DNA of 64,000 nt from an uncultured Clostridia bacterium. GTDB taxonomy: Bacteria; Bacillota; Clostridia; Lachnospirales; Lachnospiraceae. Positions 17,401-25,072 of this stretch are shown piece by piece (positions within the stretch are counted from its first letter, which is position 1; the number at the start of each line of letters is the position of its first letter). Location of the stretch: positions 1 through 64,000 of the forward strand of contig CAOKDX010000010.1 in the NCBI GenBank assembly GCA_948467395.1. Direction: 5' to 3'. The notes below the pieces were generated by a model. That model had not been told where the DNA came from, did no database searches, and saw only the letters and a program-made list of their open reading frames with translations. A program made the position numbers and the translations under genes.

Positions 17401-18583
17401 CGGCAAAGAGACTTACAAGGGCGTTGTATTTGAACAGACCATGGAAGATAAAAACCGGACGAAGACCATGGTATTTACCGGAGTGGGCGATGGTAACATC
17501 AAGTCCGTCTGGGGCAGCCGGGTTCAGAAAACAGATAAAGAGGCGGTGGCTTATGACGCCTCAAAGATATCCGTAAAGGAGACGGCGAAGGAAGATTTTG
17601 AGCTGGAGACAGAAGGCTTCTTCGGCTCCACAGTAACTTGGACGTCTGACAATGCCGCCATTAAAATAGAAGGAAAGACAGCCAAGGTCACAAGGGCGCT
17701 GACTGATACTGAAGTGAAGCTCGCTGCTGTGATCAAACGCGGCAGTACTGAGGAGAAGAGGGAATTTAATGTTACCGTACAGGCACTGGAGCTTGTGATT
17801 AGTTCCGTGATCCGGGGCGACCATATCGACCTGCCGGCAGAGCTTGGTGGAAACGCTATTGTTTGGACGTCCTCTAATCCGGCTGTGATCAATACGGACG
17901 GAACTGTGACGCAGCCGGAAACGGAAAATGTTACGGTTAAGCTTACGGCTGCCATCGGCACAGTGAAAAAGGAATTTGACGTTGTCGTTATGGCAAAGAC
18001 TGTCACCAGCTATATCTATCAAAATGATTATAGCAAGGCGACCACGGCGGATTGTGGATGGGTATCTCCCAATGCACAGGATTTTGCAACCATTCAAAAC
18101 GATACAGCGCATGGAAATTATTTCCAGTTTGCTCCCGCCCGCAATAATTCCAGGGGTGCTTATGCAGATTTTGGAGTGTCAGATAAGTTGAACGGCATCT
18201 ATGTTGTTGAGTTTGATGTGTCATTGAAGGCAGGAGATGAGCAGACAACAGAATTTGCCCTGATGGGAACAGATGCGGTATATACAGGAAACATTGTCAA
18301 TAACGGTATTGACAGTGGGTATATCTTCAAGATGGCTGCCACAAAGAATACGATGTGGTCGATCAACGGTTCGCAGGAAGTGGATATTCCGGCAGACTGG
18401 GTGCATGTTCTGGCTGCGGTAGATACCTCTAAGAAGGTGGCCAGCGTGAAGATCACAGACGAAAATAAGACGTATTTCGAGAGTGCCGTCCAGATCAGCG
18501 GTTCCGGTATATTGAAGGGAATGTATATCCGCGGCGGACGTTATGACTCTGTCACCAAGGTGGATAATATCAATATCTACTAA
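14426..18583 (+). CDS. Secreted multidomain GH43 arabinanase-like enzyme, paralogue 1
   Basis: This 1385-residue exported protein starts at ATG 14426 (aaaggaggacgaagc site; 14429 also possible). Order: signal peptide ending in AAAAV (~1-37); two Lys-rich bacterial Ig-like (Big_2-type) repeats (~40-215); a Pro/Thr/Ser linker (~220-255); a LamG/concanavalin-type domain (~270-460); another Ig-like repeat (~470-545); a GH43 five-blade propeller with HDPS Asp550, Asp714 (CIDATVFYD) and Glu782 (NGEGPF) as base, pKa modulator and acid; the GH43 C-terminal beta domain (~940-1040); two degenerate Ig-like repeats; and a C-terminal lectin-like domain. The best family match is endo-alpha-1,5-L-arabinanase, so pectic arabinan is the likely substrate. 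There is no sortase motif; the very basic Ig repeats may hold it on the wall. It has a tandem paralogue downstream. Confidence 0.85.
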   Translation: MMRKRTDGVGRRPLAVLTAAALLGAGLAIPAPQAAAAVKPAKLTVSAASKTLYVGKYSPYKTTKLKVKITPSKANKKVKYKSLTKKVATVSSKGKVTAKKKGTAKIRVTTVAKNKKGKKLTKTIKIKVKKYAAPTGISASISADKFQAGQTAQIKASLSGKPTCKTIVYTSSNKNVATVNSKGLVTGVAAGGAVITVKSKVKGSKGKVLQKKIAVTITAQPQDPGGSSTDSPQPPATSTPPVTTPPVTTPPEVSANVELTPVTIAKLPSLEDANADIKPADMTLNKKNDLSMADSNDGMTIALTMKINKLNASGNTFLWNTSGTSYPMAFQAVTPDGKLYTELDWRSQFYTEENFIPIGEEFTLVTTYTDKEIRIFLNGELKAYYNAETDYSIGGAFTHSADTNLCPANTTGYLATVRSSWTQYLLGVAPSCISQGSTVTDCAVKDFAIYKAALQPKPQGAAEQLIYPSTAAYKISPDKDTVDFGAALISASADTKVTYTSSDTGVAGFTKDGKLRLITGGQVDITAKTSGGVTAVCRVTVNYSTIELHDPSVFQDPVSGYYYTVASHCLAGYSKDMKSWALVADSGNGYGANNKLFTKPYQQEFEEVYNYVKPGNTNPEGVWAPSIIYSEKAAKYYMYVTIADGTAQGKCAIVLTSSDKPDGPYKYEKMIVASAMTTADADKTNLMDVLGITDKSKIPAKYTSNDRSYPDCIDATVFYDHTGRLWMVYGSFTCAGGIRMIQLDPVTGDRLKSGEYSDDGTADTIGDKDPYYGIRLANNNGEGPFIMEVPSEKSSTGYYYFLWTSVGGLQSYGGYHMRMYRSENVEGPYVDTAGNKATANLGRSEVGLRVMDNFKFSFMDFAYTSCGGNSAILCADKGTGEDGKMFLHYHQKWANGTEAFVTKSNQMFLNEDGWLVTAPFAYDGESMDKTYTKEQVAGDYEFILHRTTYTKTDNKNYDYAASVPLKLNADGTISRGYTGTWELKDNFITITIGKETYKGVVFEQTMEDKNRTKTMVFTGVGDGNIKSVWGSRVQKTDKEAVAYDASKISVKETAKEDFELETEGFFGSTVTWTSDNAAIKIEGKTAKVTRALTDTEVKLAAVIKRGSTEEKREFNVTVQALELVISSVIRGDHIDLPAELGGNAIVWTSSNPAVINTDGTVTQPETENVTVKLTAAIGTVKKEFDVVVMAKTVTSYIYQNDYSKATTADCGWVSPNAQDFATIQNDTAHGNYFQFAPARNNSRGAYADFGVSDKLNGIYVVEFDVSLKAGDEQTTEFALMGTDAVYTGNIVNNGIDSGYIFKMAATKNTMWSINGSQEVDIPADWVHVLAAVDTSKKVASVKITDENKTYFESAVQISGSGILKGMYIRGGRYDSVTKVDNINIY

Positions 18584-18615
18584 AATTGTTTTGCAATCAT
18601 ATTTATATCCAAAAA

Positions 18616-18653
18616 GAATGTCGGAGCCGGCAGAGAGGCACCGGCATTCTTTT
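18616..18653 (+). terminator. Terminator after GH43 paralogue 1
   Basis: GAATGTCGG (18616-18624) pairs with CCGGCATTC (18641-18649) with one G-U pair, followed by TTTT. The second GH43 gene is thus a separate transcription unit. Confidence 0.65.
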
Positions 18654-18686
18654 ATGCAGTCCGGTGCACCATATGGTTAAGGCGGA

Positions 18687-18715
18687 TTGACTTTTCGTGC
18701 CCGGTTTTGTATAAT
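18687..18715 (+). promoter_or_regulatory. Promoter of the second GH43 gene
   Basis: TTGACT (18687-18692), 17-base spacer, TATAAT (18710-18715), nearly a copy of the promoter at 14350-14378. Confidence 0.8.
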
Positions 18716-18761
18716 TATTCACAAATACAAAATTAGTAAGACTTGCAAAGGAGGACGAGAA

Positions 18762-21700
18762 ATGTTGATACGGAGTACATATGGCGCTGTCAGAAAACCG
18801 TTGGCAGTTCTAACGGCGGCAGCTCTTCTCGGTGCCGGTCTGATGATGCCCGCACCAAAGGCAGAAGCTGCGGCCAGGCCCGTGAAGCTGACGGTCAAGG
18901 CAGACGCGAAGACATTGTATGTGGGGAAATATTCCCCCTACAAGACTACGAAACTGAAGGTGAAGATTGCCCCATCGAAGGCAAAGAAGAAGGTGAAGTA
19001 CAAATCCCTTACCAAAAAGGTAGCAGCGGTTTCTTCCAAGGGAAAGGTGACTGCCAAAAAGAAAGGGACGGCGAAGATTAAGGTCACGACTGTGGCGAAG
19101 AACAAAAAGGGAAAGAATCTCAGTAAGATTATTAAGATCAAGGTAAAGAAGTACGTGGCACCAACCGGAATCACCGCAGGGATTACAGCGGATACGCTTC
19201 AGGCCGGGCAGACAGCCCAGGTTAAGGCATCCCTTACCGGCAACCCCACCACAAAGACGATGGTCTATACTTCCACGGATCAAAAGGTAGCCACGGTGAA
19301 CAGCAAAGGGCTGGTGACTGCTGTGGCAGCCGGCAGGGCAGTGATCACAGTGAAATCAAAGGTTAAGGGAAATAAGGGAAAAATATTGCAGAAAGCATTT
19401 ACGGTTACCGTCACAGGCGGTTCCCAGGGACCCGGTAATGTGAATTCACCGGCGCCCACGGGCGGGTCCTCTGAGGCACCCTCTACGACCCCGCCGGCTT
19501 CGCCGGATGTACCGTCAGAATCAGTGTCCCCTGACCCGGGTGTGACACCGTCCGCCGATCCGACGACAGAACCCACCAGCAAACCGACGGAGACATCGAA
19601 GCCGGACCCGACATCAGCACCGGACGTATCGGCAGATGCGGAACTGACGCCGGTGACCATTGTCAGCCTGCCCTCTCTGGAGGATGCGGCGGTTGATATC
19701 AGACCGGCAGACATGACGCTGAATAAGAAAAACGATCTGTCCATGGCGGATAGTAATGAAGGCATGACGATCTCCCTCACTATGACCATCAGTAAGCTGA
19801 ACAGCAGCGGCAATACCTTCCTTTGGAATACTTCCGGAACCTCATATCCTATGGCATTCCAGGCAGTGACCCCGGACGGGAAGCTGTATACCGAGCTTGA
19901 CTGGCGCTCCCAGTTCTATACGGCGGAGAACTTTATTCCCATTGGGAGAGAGTTTACACTGGTGACCACTTATACTGACAAGGAGATCCGTATCTATCTT
20001 GACGGGGAGTTAAGGGCATATTACAATGCGGTGACCGGTTATTCCATTGGCGGAGCCTTCACCCACAGTGCCGATACGAATCTGTGCCCGGCCAATACGA
20101 CGGCATATCTGGCCACCGTGCGGGCCTCCTGGACCCAGTTCCTGCTGGGCGTAGCCCCGGCATGCATCAATCAGGGAAATACAGTGACAGCCGGTACGGT
20201 AAAGGATTTTGCCATTTATAAAAAACCGCTGCAGCCAAAGCCGCAGAATACGAAGGAGCAGCTGATTTATCCCGAGACAGCGTCTTATGAAATCACACCG
20301 GACAAGGATACCGTTGATTTTGGTGCTACCCTGGTGAATGCATCGGCAGGGGCGAAGGTGTCGTATACATCATCCGATACGAATGTGGCAGGATTTACCA
20401 AAGATGGCAAGCTGCGCCTATTAAAGGGTGGTCAGACAGATATTACGGCAAAGACATCCGGCGGCGTTACCGCAGTCTGCCGGGTGACGGTGAATTATTC
20501 TGCCATAGCCCTTCATGATCCGTCTGTATTCCAGGATCCGGTTTCCGGGTACTATTATACGGTTGCCTCCCACTGTCTTGCCGGATATTCAAAGGATATG
20601 AAATCCTGGGCACTGGTGGCGGATTCCGGCAATGGATACGGCGCCAATAATAAGCTGTTTACCAAGCCATATCAGCAGGAGTTTGAAGAGGTCTACAATT
20701 ATGTAAAACCGGGAAATGCCAATCCGGAAGGAGTCTGGGCGCCATCCATTATTTACAGCGAAAAGGCGGCGAAATATTATATGTATGTCACCATCGCCGA
20801 TGGGACACCTCAGGGAAAATGCGCCATTGTGCTCACCTCATCCGACAAACCGGATGGACCATACAAATACGAGAAAATGATTGTGGCATCCGCCATGACC
20901 ACAGAGGATGCCGACAAGACAAACCTGATGGATGTGCTGGGGATCACAGATAAGTCCAAGATCCCGGCGAAGTATACATCCAATGACAGATCTTATCCGG
21001 ACTGTATCGACGCCACGGTATTTTACGATCATACCGGCAGACTCTGGATGGTTTACGGCTCCTTTACCTGTGCCGGCGGCATCCGCATGATTCAGCTGGA
21101 TCCGGTGACAGGCGACAGGCTGGACAGCGCAAAGTATACCGACAACGGCACGCCGGACCAGCTTGGGGATAAGGATCCGTATTATGGAATCAAGCTCGCC
21201 AACAATAATGGTGAGGGACCCTTTATTATGGAGGTGCCTTCCGACAAATCGAGCACGGGATACTACTATTTTCTCTGGACATCTGTTGGAGGACTACAGT
21301 CCTACGGCGGGTATCATATGAGAATGTACCGTTCCGAAAATGTGGAAGGACCCTACGTGGATACGGCGGGACAGGAAGCCACAGCCAGTCTGGGAAGATC
21401 GGAAGTAGGGCTTCGGGTTATGGATAACTTTAAGTTCTCCTTTATGGACTTTGCCTATACCTCCTGCGGCGGTAACTCTGCGATTCTCTGTGCCGACAGG
21501 GGGACTAGTGAGGACGGAAAAATGTTCCTGCACTATCATCAGAAATGGGCCAATGGAACAGAAGCCTTTGTAACAAAATCAAACCAGATGTTCCTGAATG
21601 AGGACGGCTGGCTTGTGACGGCGCCATTTGCCTATGACGGCGAGAGCATGGACAAAACCTATACAAAGGAGCAGGTGGCAGGAGATTACGAATTCGTCCT

Positions 21701-23075
21701 TCACCGCACCACCTATACTAAGACGGACAATAAAAATTATGATTATTCGGATTCTGTCGTTGTGAAGCTGAATCAAGACGGTACGATTTCTGGTGGTTAT
21801 ACAGGAACATGGACTTTTGACAACAACTATATCAATATAAAAATTGGGAAAGAGACATACAAGGGCATTGTATTGGAACAGACAATGGAGGATAGAAACC
21901 GCACAAAGGCAATGGTATTTACAACTGTTGGTGACGGAAATATAAAATCTGTCTGGGGTGCAAGGATGGTATTTGACGATGAGTACTATGCCGGTGAGGA
22001 TCTCAAGAGGGTCAGCATACCTGCGAAAACAGATAAAGATTTTACCATACCTCTCAGAGGCTACAGCGGTTCGGAAATTTCATGGAAGTCCGACAATGCA
22101 GAGGCGGTTCGGGTAAATGCGGAGAAGGCGGTAGTAAAAAGAATGGACGAAGAGGTTACCGTCACCCTGACGGCCACGGTTAAACGGGGAGAGAAGACTG
22201 TGACGAAGGATTACGAGATCGTTATTCCTGCCTTTGAGATTGTGCTGCCGACGTCAATCACGGCGGATACCACCCTGACGCTGCCGGACCGTTCCCCACA
22301 GGGAAGCGCCATTGAATGGACCTCAAGCGATTCTAATGTAATTGATACTGCAACAGGAAAGGTCACTGTGACGCCGGGTGTTGTCGCACAGGTAACATTG
22401 ACTGCGAAGTATGGAACGGTTACAAAAGTATTTGAGATCCGTGTCGGTGAGATGAACCTGAAATCCATCTATACCCAGGACTATGAAGCGGCGGGCCTCG
22501 ATGTGGCGGCTGCGGGCTGGACGAAGCATGCCGGACTGACAGGGGAGATCATTACAGAGACGGGAAACAAATTTGCGAAATTTACTTCCACTGGCAGCGG
22601 TCCCAGAAGCGGTCTTCACACATTCGGGTTTTCTTTAGACAGCCTCACCTCCACGTATACAGTGGAGACGGATTTTGCCGTTAAGACTGCCACATATTCA
22701 GGATCCGGACAGCCCACCACGCAGGTTGCCCTGGTGAGCCAGTCCAATACAACAAAAGGGGACAGTGCTGCGATATCGCCAAATGAATGCATTGTGGACC
22801 TTCAGGCCACCGGTATGAGTTCCACAGAATTTGTGATAAATGGTTCCGATAAATCGGTTAGACTTCCGGCAGGGGGATGGTGCCATATGGAAGCAGCCAT
22901 CAATCAGACACAGAAACAGGTATTCCTTCTGATTACGGATGCAGAGGGCACAGAGCTCTATTCTGGAACCCATGCTGTCAGCGGGGATACGAAGATAAAA
23001 GGAATCTATATTCTAAATGGCCGCGGTGGAACTACCGCACAATTTGATAATACAACCGTCAAAGCGACAGAATGA
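18762..23075 (+). CDS. Secreted multidomain GH43 arabinanase-like enzyme, paralogue 2
   Basis: This 1437-residue paralogue has the same domain order as its neighbour. It has a signal peptide (LAVLTAAALLGAGLMMPAP, cut near EAAA), Lys-rich Ig-like repeats, a longer Pro/Ser/Thr/Asp linker (~225-290), LamG, Ig, GH43 (Asp586 in HDPS, Asp750, Glu818), the GH43 C-terminal domain, Ig-like repeats and a C-terminal lectin-like domain. ATG 18762 follows caaaggaggacgagaa. The LamG and GH43 parts are almost identical to paralogue 1, often at DNA level, while the linker and the region after the GH43 C-terminal domain have diverged. The two may therefore differ in binding specificity but not in cleavage chemistry. 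The stretch ~21745-21975 is noticeably more AT-rich than its surroundings. Confidence 0.85.
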   Translation: MLIRSTYGAVRKPLAVLTAAALLGAGLMMPAPKAEAAARPVKLTVKADAKTLYVGKYSPYKTTKLKVKIAPSKAKKKVKYKSLTKKVAAVSSKGKVTAKKKGTAKIKVTTVAKNKKGKNLSKIIKIKVKKYVAPTGITAGITADTLQAGQTAQVKASLTGNPTTKTMVYTSTDQKVATVNSKGLVTAVAAGRAVITVKSKVKGNKGKILQKAFTVTVTGGSQGPGNVNSPAPTGGSSEAPSTTPPASPDVPSESVSPDPGVTPSADPTTEPTSKPTETSKPDPTSAPDVSADAELTPVTIVSLPSLEDAAVDIRPADMTLNKKNDLSMADSNEGMTISLTMTISKLNSSGNTFLWNTSGTSYPMAFQAVTPDGKLYTELDWRSQFYTAENFIPIGREFTLVTTYTDKEIRIYLDGELRAYYNAVTGYSIGGAFTHSADTNLCPANTTAYLATVRASWTQFLLGVAPACINQGNTVTAGTVKDFAIYKKPLQPKPQNTKEQLIYPETASYEITPDKDTVDFGATLVNASAGAKVSYTSSDTNVAGFTKDGKLRLLKGGQTDITAKTSGGVTAVCRVTVNYSAIALHDPSVFQDPVSGYYYTVASHCLAGYSKDMKSWALVADSGNGYGANNKLFTKPYQQEFEEVYNYVKPGNANPEGVWAPSIIYSEKAAKYYMYVTIADGTPQGKCAIVLTSSDKPDGPYKYEKMIVASAMTTEDADKTNLMDVLGITDKSKIPAKYTSNDRSYPDCIDATVFYDHTGRLWMVYGSFTCAGGIRMIQLDPVTGDRLDSAKYTDNGTPDQLGDKDPYYGIKLANNNGEGPFIMEVPSDKSSTGYYYFLWTSVGGLQSYGGYHMRMYRSENVEGPYVDTAGQEATASLGRSEVGLRVMDNFKFSFMDFAYTSCGGNSAILCADRGTSEDGKMFLHYHQKWANGTEAFVTKSNQMFLNEDGWLVTAPFAYDGESMDKTYTKEQVAGDYEFVLHRTTYTKTDNKNYDYSDSVVVKLNQDGTISGGYTGTWTFDNNYINIKIGKETYKGIVLEQTMEDRNRTKAMVFTTVGDGNIKSVWGARMVFDDEYYAGEDLKRVSIPAKTDKDFTIPLRGYSGSEISWKSDNAEAVRVNAEKAVVKRMDEEVTVTLTATVKRGEKTVTKDYEIVIPAFEIVLPTSITADTTLTLPDRSPQGSAIEWTSSDSNVIDTATGKVTVTPGVVAQVTLTAKYGTVTKVFEIRVGEMNLKSIYTQDYEAAGLDVAAAGWTKHAGLTGEIITETGNKFAKFTSTGSGPRSGLHTFGFSLDSLTSTYTVETDFAVKTATYSGSGQPTTQVALVSQSNTTKGDSAAISPNECIVDLQATGMSSTEFVINGSDKSVRLPAGGWCHMEAAINQTQKQVFLLITDAEGTELYSGTHAVSGDTKIKGIYILNGRGGTTAQFDNTTVKATE

Positions 23076-23099
23076 TCACAGCTTTGCACGCAAGATTCG

Positions 23100-23140
23100 T
23101 ACAGGGTGGAAATCGGTGAGTTTCCACCCTGTATTTTTAT
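23100..23140 (+). terminator. Terminator after GH43 paralogue 2
   Basis: A perfect 13-bp stem (TACAGGGTGGAAA, 23100-23112, complement at 23121-23133) with an 8-base loop is followed by TTTTTATTT. Confidence 0.9.
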
Positions 23141-23191
23141 TTCCTCTTATGTTATACTATTGATATTTAATAAAAAGAAAGGAAGTGTCTT

Positions 23192-23548
23192 ATGAACCAC
23201 GTATTATTTATAGAATATCCCAAATGCACCACCTGCCGAAAGGCGAAAAAATGGCTGGAGGATCACGGCGTCTCCTTTGCGGACCGTCATATCAAGGAGG
23301 AGAATCCGTCTGTGGAGGAGTTGAAGCAGTGGCATCAGAGAAGCGGGCTGCCCCTTAAGAGATTTTTCAATACCAGTGGAATGCTCTACCGGGAAATGGG
23401 ACTGAAGGACAAACTGGGCAGCATGAGTGAGGAAGAGCAGTTTGAACTGCTGGCCTCAGACGGTATGCTTGTGAAGCGCCCCATCCTTATAAGCGGGGAA
23501 AAGGTATTGGTTGGATTTCGTGAAAAAGAATGGGAAGATATCTTATGA
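23192..23548 (+). CDS. ArsC/Spx-family protein (YffB-like)
   Basis: This 118-residue thioredoxin-fold protein of the ArsC/Spx family has Cys12-Thr-Thr-Cys15 in YPKCTTCRKAKKWL, the block 'LPLKRFFNTSG' and the conserved RPIL at the C-terminal part. Members are either glutaredoxin-dependent arsenate reductases or redox-sensing RNA-polymerase binders. The CxxC and the length here are closest to the 'arsenate reductase family protein' group of Firmicutes, whose role is unproven. There is no ars operon nearby. The stop overlaps the next start (ATGA). Confidence 0.85.
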   Translation: MNHVLFIEYPKCTTCRKAKKWLEDHGVSFADRHIKEENPSVEELKQWHQRSGLPLKRFFNTSGMLYREMGLKDKLGSMSEEEQFELLASDGMLVKRPILISGEKVLVGFREKEWEDIL

Positions 23549-23922
23549 AAACTGCCACGAGACGTTTTGTCCGGCCGGAGTTTATGAACCATCATCAGAC
23601 TCTTTATGCCGGCTATATATCGGAGTGGGTCACAGAGGCGGCCATGATCGGCGTCACGGAGGTGCTTGGAAGGACAGATCATGTAGTACTGGCAGCCATC
23701 CGGGAAATACGGGTAACCAGGTCCGTTCTGGCAGGCACGATTCTGGAACTTCGGTACGCTCCTGTAAAATTCGGCACTACAAGTGTAGAGGTACAGGTGG
23801 AAGGAATGGATTTTCTGACAGGAGAAAAATATTTTGCCGGCAGTGCCGTGTTTGTCACAGTGGACGACAGGGGAAATAAGACGCCCCATGGATTGAAAGC
23901 GGGGGGACGATATGGATCGTAA
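23545..23922 (+). CDS. Acyl-CoA thioesterase, hotdog (4HBT) family
   Basis: This 125-residue hotdog-fold protein carries the N-terminal family motif MNHHQTLYAGYISEW, in which the Asn and the following residues form the acyl-CoA thioesterase active site, and a central beta-sheet block LRYAPVKFGTTSVEVQV. It hydrolyses acyl-CoA thioesters; chain length cannot be told. The start at 23545 overlaps the upstream stop (ATGA), preferred over ATG 23530, which would overlap further and lacks a ribosome site. The C-terminus overlaps the transporter gene by 11 bases. Confidence 0.82.
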   Translation: MKTATRRFVRPEFMNHHQTLYAGYISEWVTEAAMIGVTEVLGRTDHVVLAAIREIRVTRSVLAGTILELRYAPVKFGTTSVEVQVEGMDFLTGEKYFAGSAVFVTVDDRGNKTPHGLKAGGRYGS

Positions 23923-25054
23923 AATAAAAAAGCAGATAATAGAAATCGTGGCATTTGCCATTATCCTGTACTGTGCCATTACCCATCTGAATGCTGTGTG
24001 GGGTTTCGTGCGCAGTGTTCTCAGTCTTCTGATGCCATTTATCCTGGGCGGCGCCATTGCCTTTGTGGTAAATGTCCCCATGAACCAGATTGAGAAACAT
24101 TTGTTCCGGAAGAACGAGAGGCTTCAGACCATGAAGCGGACGGTATCCTATATTCTGACACTGATAGCCGTGGCGGGCATTCTGACTCTTGCCATGACGG
24201 TGGTCATACCGGAGCTGGTAAGGACGGCAAAGGCTCTGACAGGCCAGGTTCCGGCGGCGGTGGAAGCCGTGCAGGGCTGGTTCCAGGAAAATGCGGAAAA
24301 GCTCCCCTCTGTCGCCGCGTTTATTGAGGAATCCGAGTTTGATATTGCGGGTATCTCGGCGAAGGCGACGGAGCTTGTGCAGTCGGTGGCCACAGGGCTT
24401 CTCTCATCCAGTTTCCGTCTGGTGGGCAGTGTTGTCAGCGGAATTGTTTCCTTTCTGATCGGCGTTGTCTTTTCCGTGTATGTACTGTTTCAGAAGGAAA
24501 AGCTTTCCGTCCAGGCCAAAAAGATTCTGTACGCCCTTCTGCCGGAGAAAAAGGCAGATCAGGCCATCGCCATTGGAAAGCTGAGCAATCAGGTATTTTC
24601 CAGCTTTCTGTCCGGCCAGTGCCTGGAAGCATGCATTCTGGGAGCTATGTTTGTCATTGTCATGAGTATTCTTCGCATGCCCTATGCCATGCTGATTGGT
24701 ATCGTCATTGCCCTCACCGCCCTGATTCCCATTGTGGGTGCCTTTATCGGATGTGCGGTGGGGATGTTCCTGATCGTTATGGAGAGTCCGGTGCAGGCGG
24801 TCTGGTTCCTCGTCCTGTTTCTTGTGATCCAGCAGGTGGAGGGCAACCTGATCTATCCCCGCGTCGTGGGCGGGTCCATCGGTCTGCCCTCCATGTGGGT
24901 ACTGGCGGCAGTCAGTGTCGGGGGAAGTCTTTTTGGTATTACCGGAATACTGATCTTCATTCCACTCTGCTCCGTCTGCTACGCCCTGTTCCGTGACTTC
25001 GTGCACAAACGGCTCAGGAAGAGGAAGGTCAGAAAAGAGAAATACGAAACCTGA
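23912..25054 (+). CDS. AI-2E family transporter
   Basis: This 380-residue membrane protein of the AI-2E/PerM family has about eight transmembrane segments: two at the N-terminus (residues ~10-60), one near 75-95, then a soluble stretch (~100-150), and a C-terminal bundle including LIGIVIALTALIPIVGAFIG and GNLIYPRVVGGSIGLPSMWV, the most conserved block. Substrates range from autoinducer-2 to ions across the family and cannot be assigned. GGGGGACG precedes the ATG. It is the third gene of an overlapping trio and faces argH, which ends 18 bases away on the other strand. Confidence 0.88.
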   Translation: MDRKIKKQIIEIVAFAIILYCAITHLNAVWGFVRSVLSLLMPFILGGAIAFVVNVPMNQIEKHLFRKNERLQTMKRTVSYILTLIAVAGILTLAMTVVIPELVRTAKALTGQVPAAVEAVQGWFQENAEKLPSVAAFIEESEFDIAGISAKATELVQSVATGLLSSSFRLVGSVVSGIVSFLIGVVFSVYVLFQKEKLSVQAKKILYALLPEKKADQAIAIGKLSNQVFSSFLSGQCLEACILGAMFVIVMSILRMPYAMLIGIVIALTALIPIVGAFIGCAVGMFLIVMESPVQAVWFLVLFLVIQQVEGNLIYPRVVGGSIGLPSMWVLAAVSVGGSLFGITGILIFIPLCSVCYALFRDFVHKRLRKRKVRKEKYET

Positions 25055-25072
25055 TTTTTTGCACCGCTGCTT

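Noticed and set aside
23192-23548. A true arsenate-resistance gene (arsC)
   Set aside because: No arsR, arsB or acr3 is nearby and the family includes Spx-like and unknown members.
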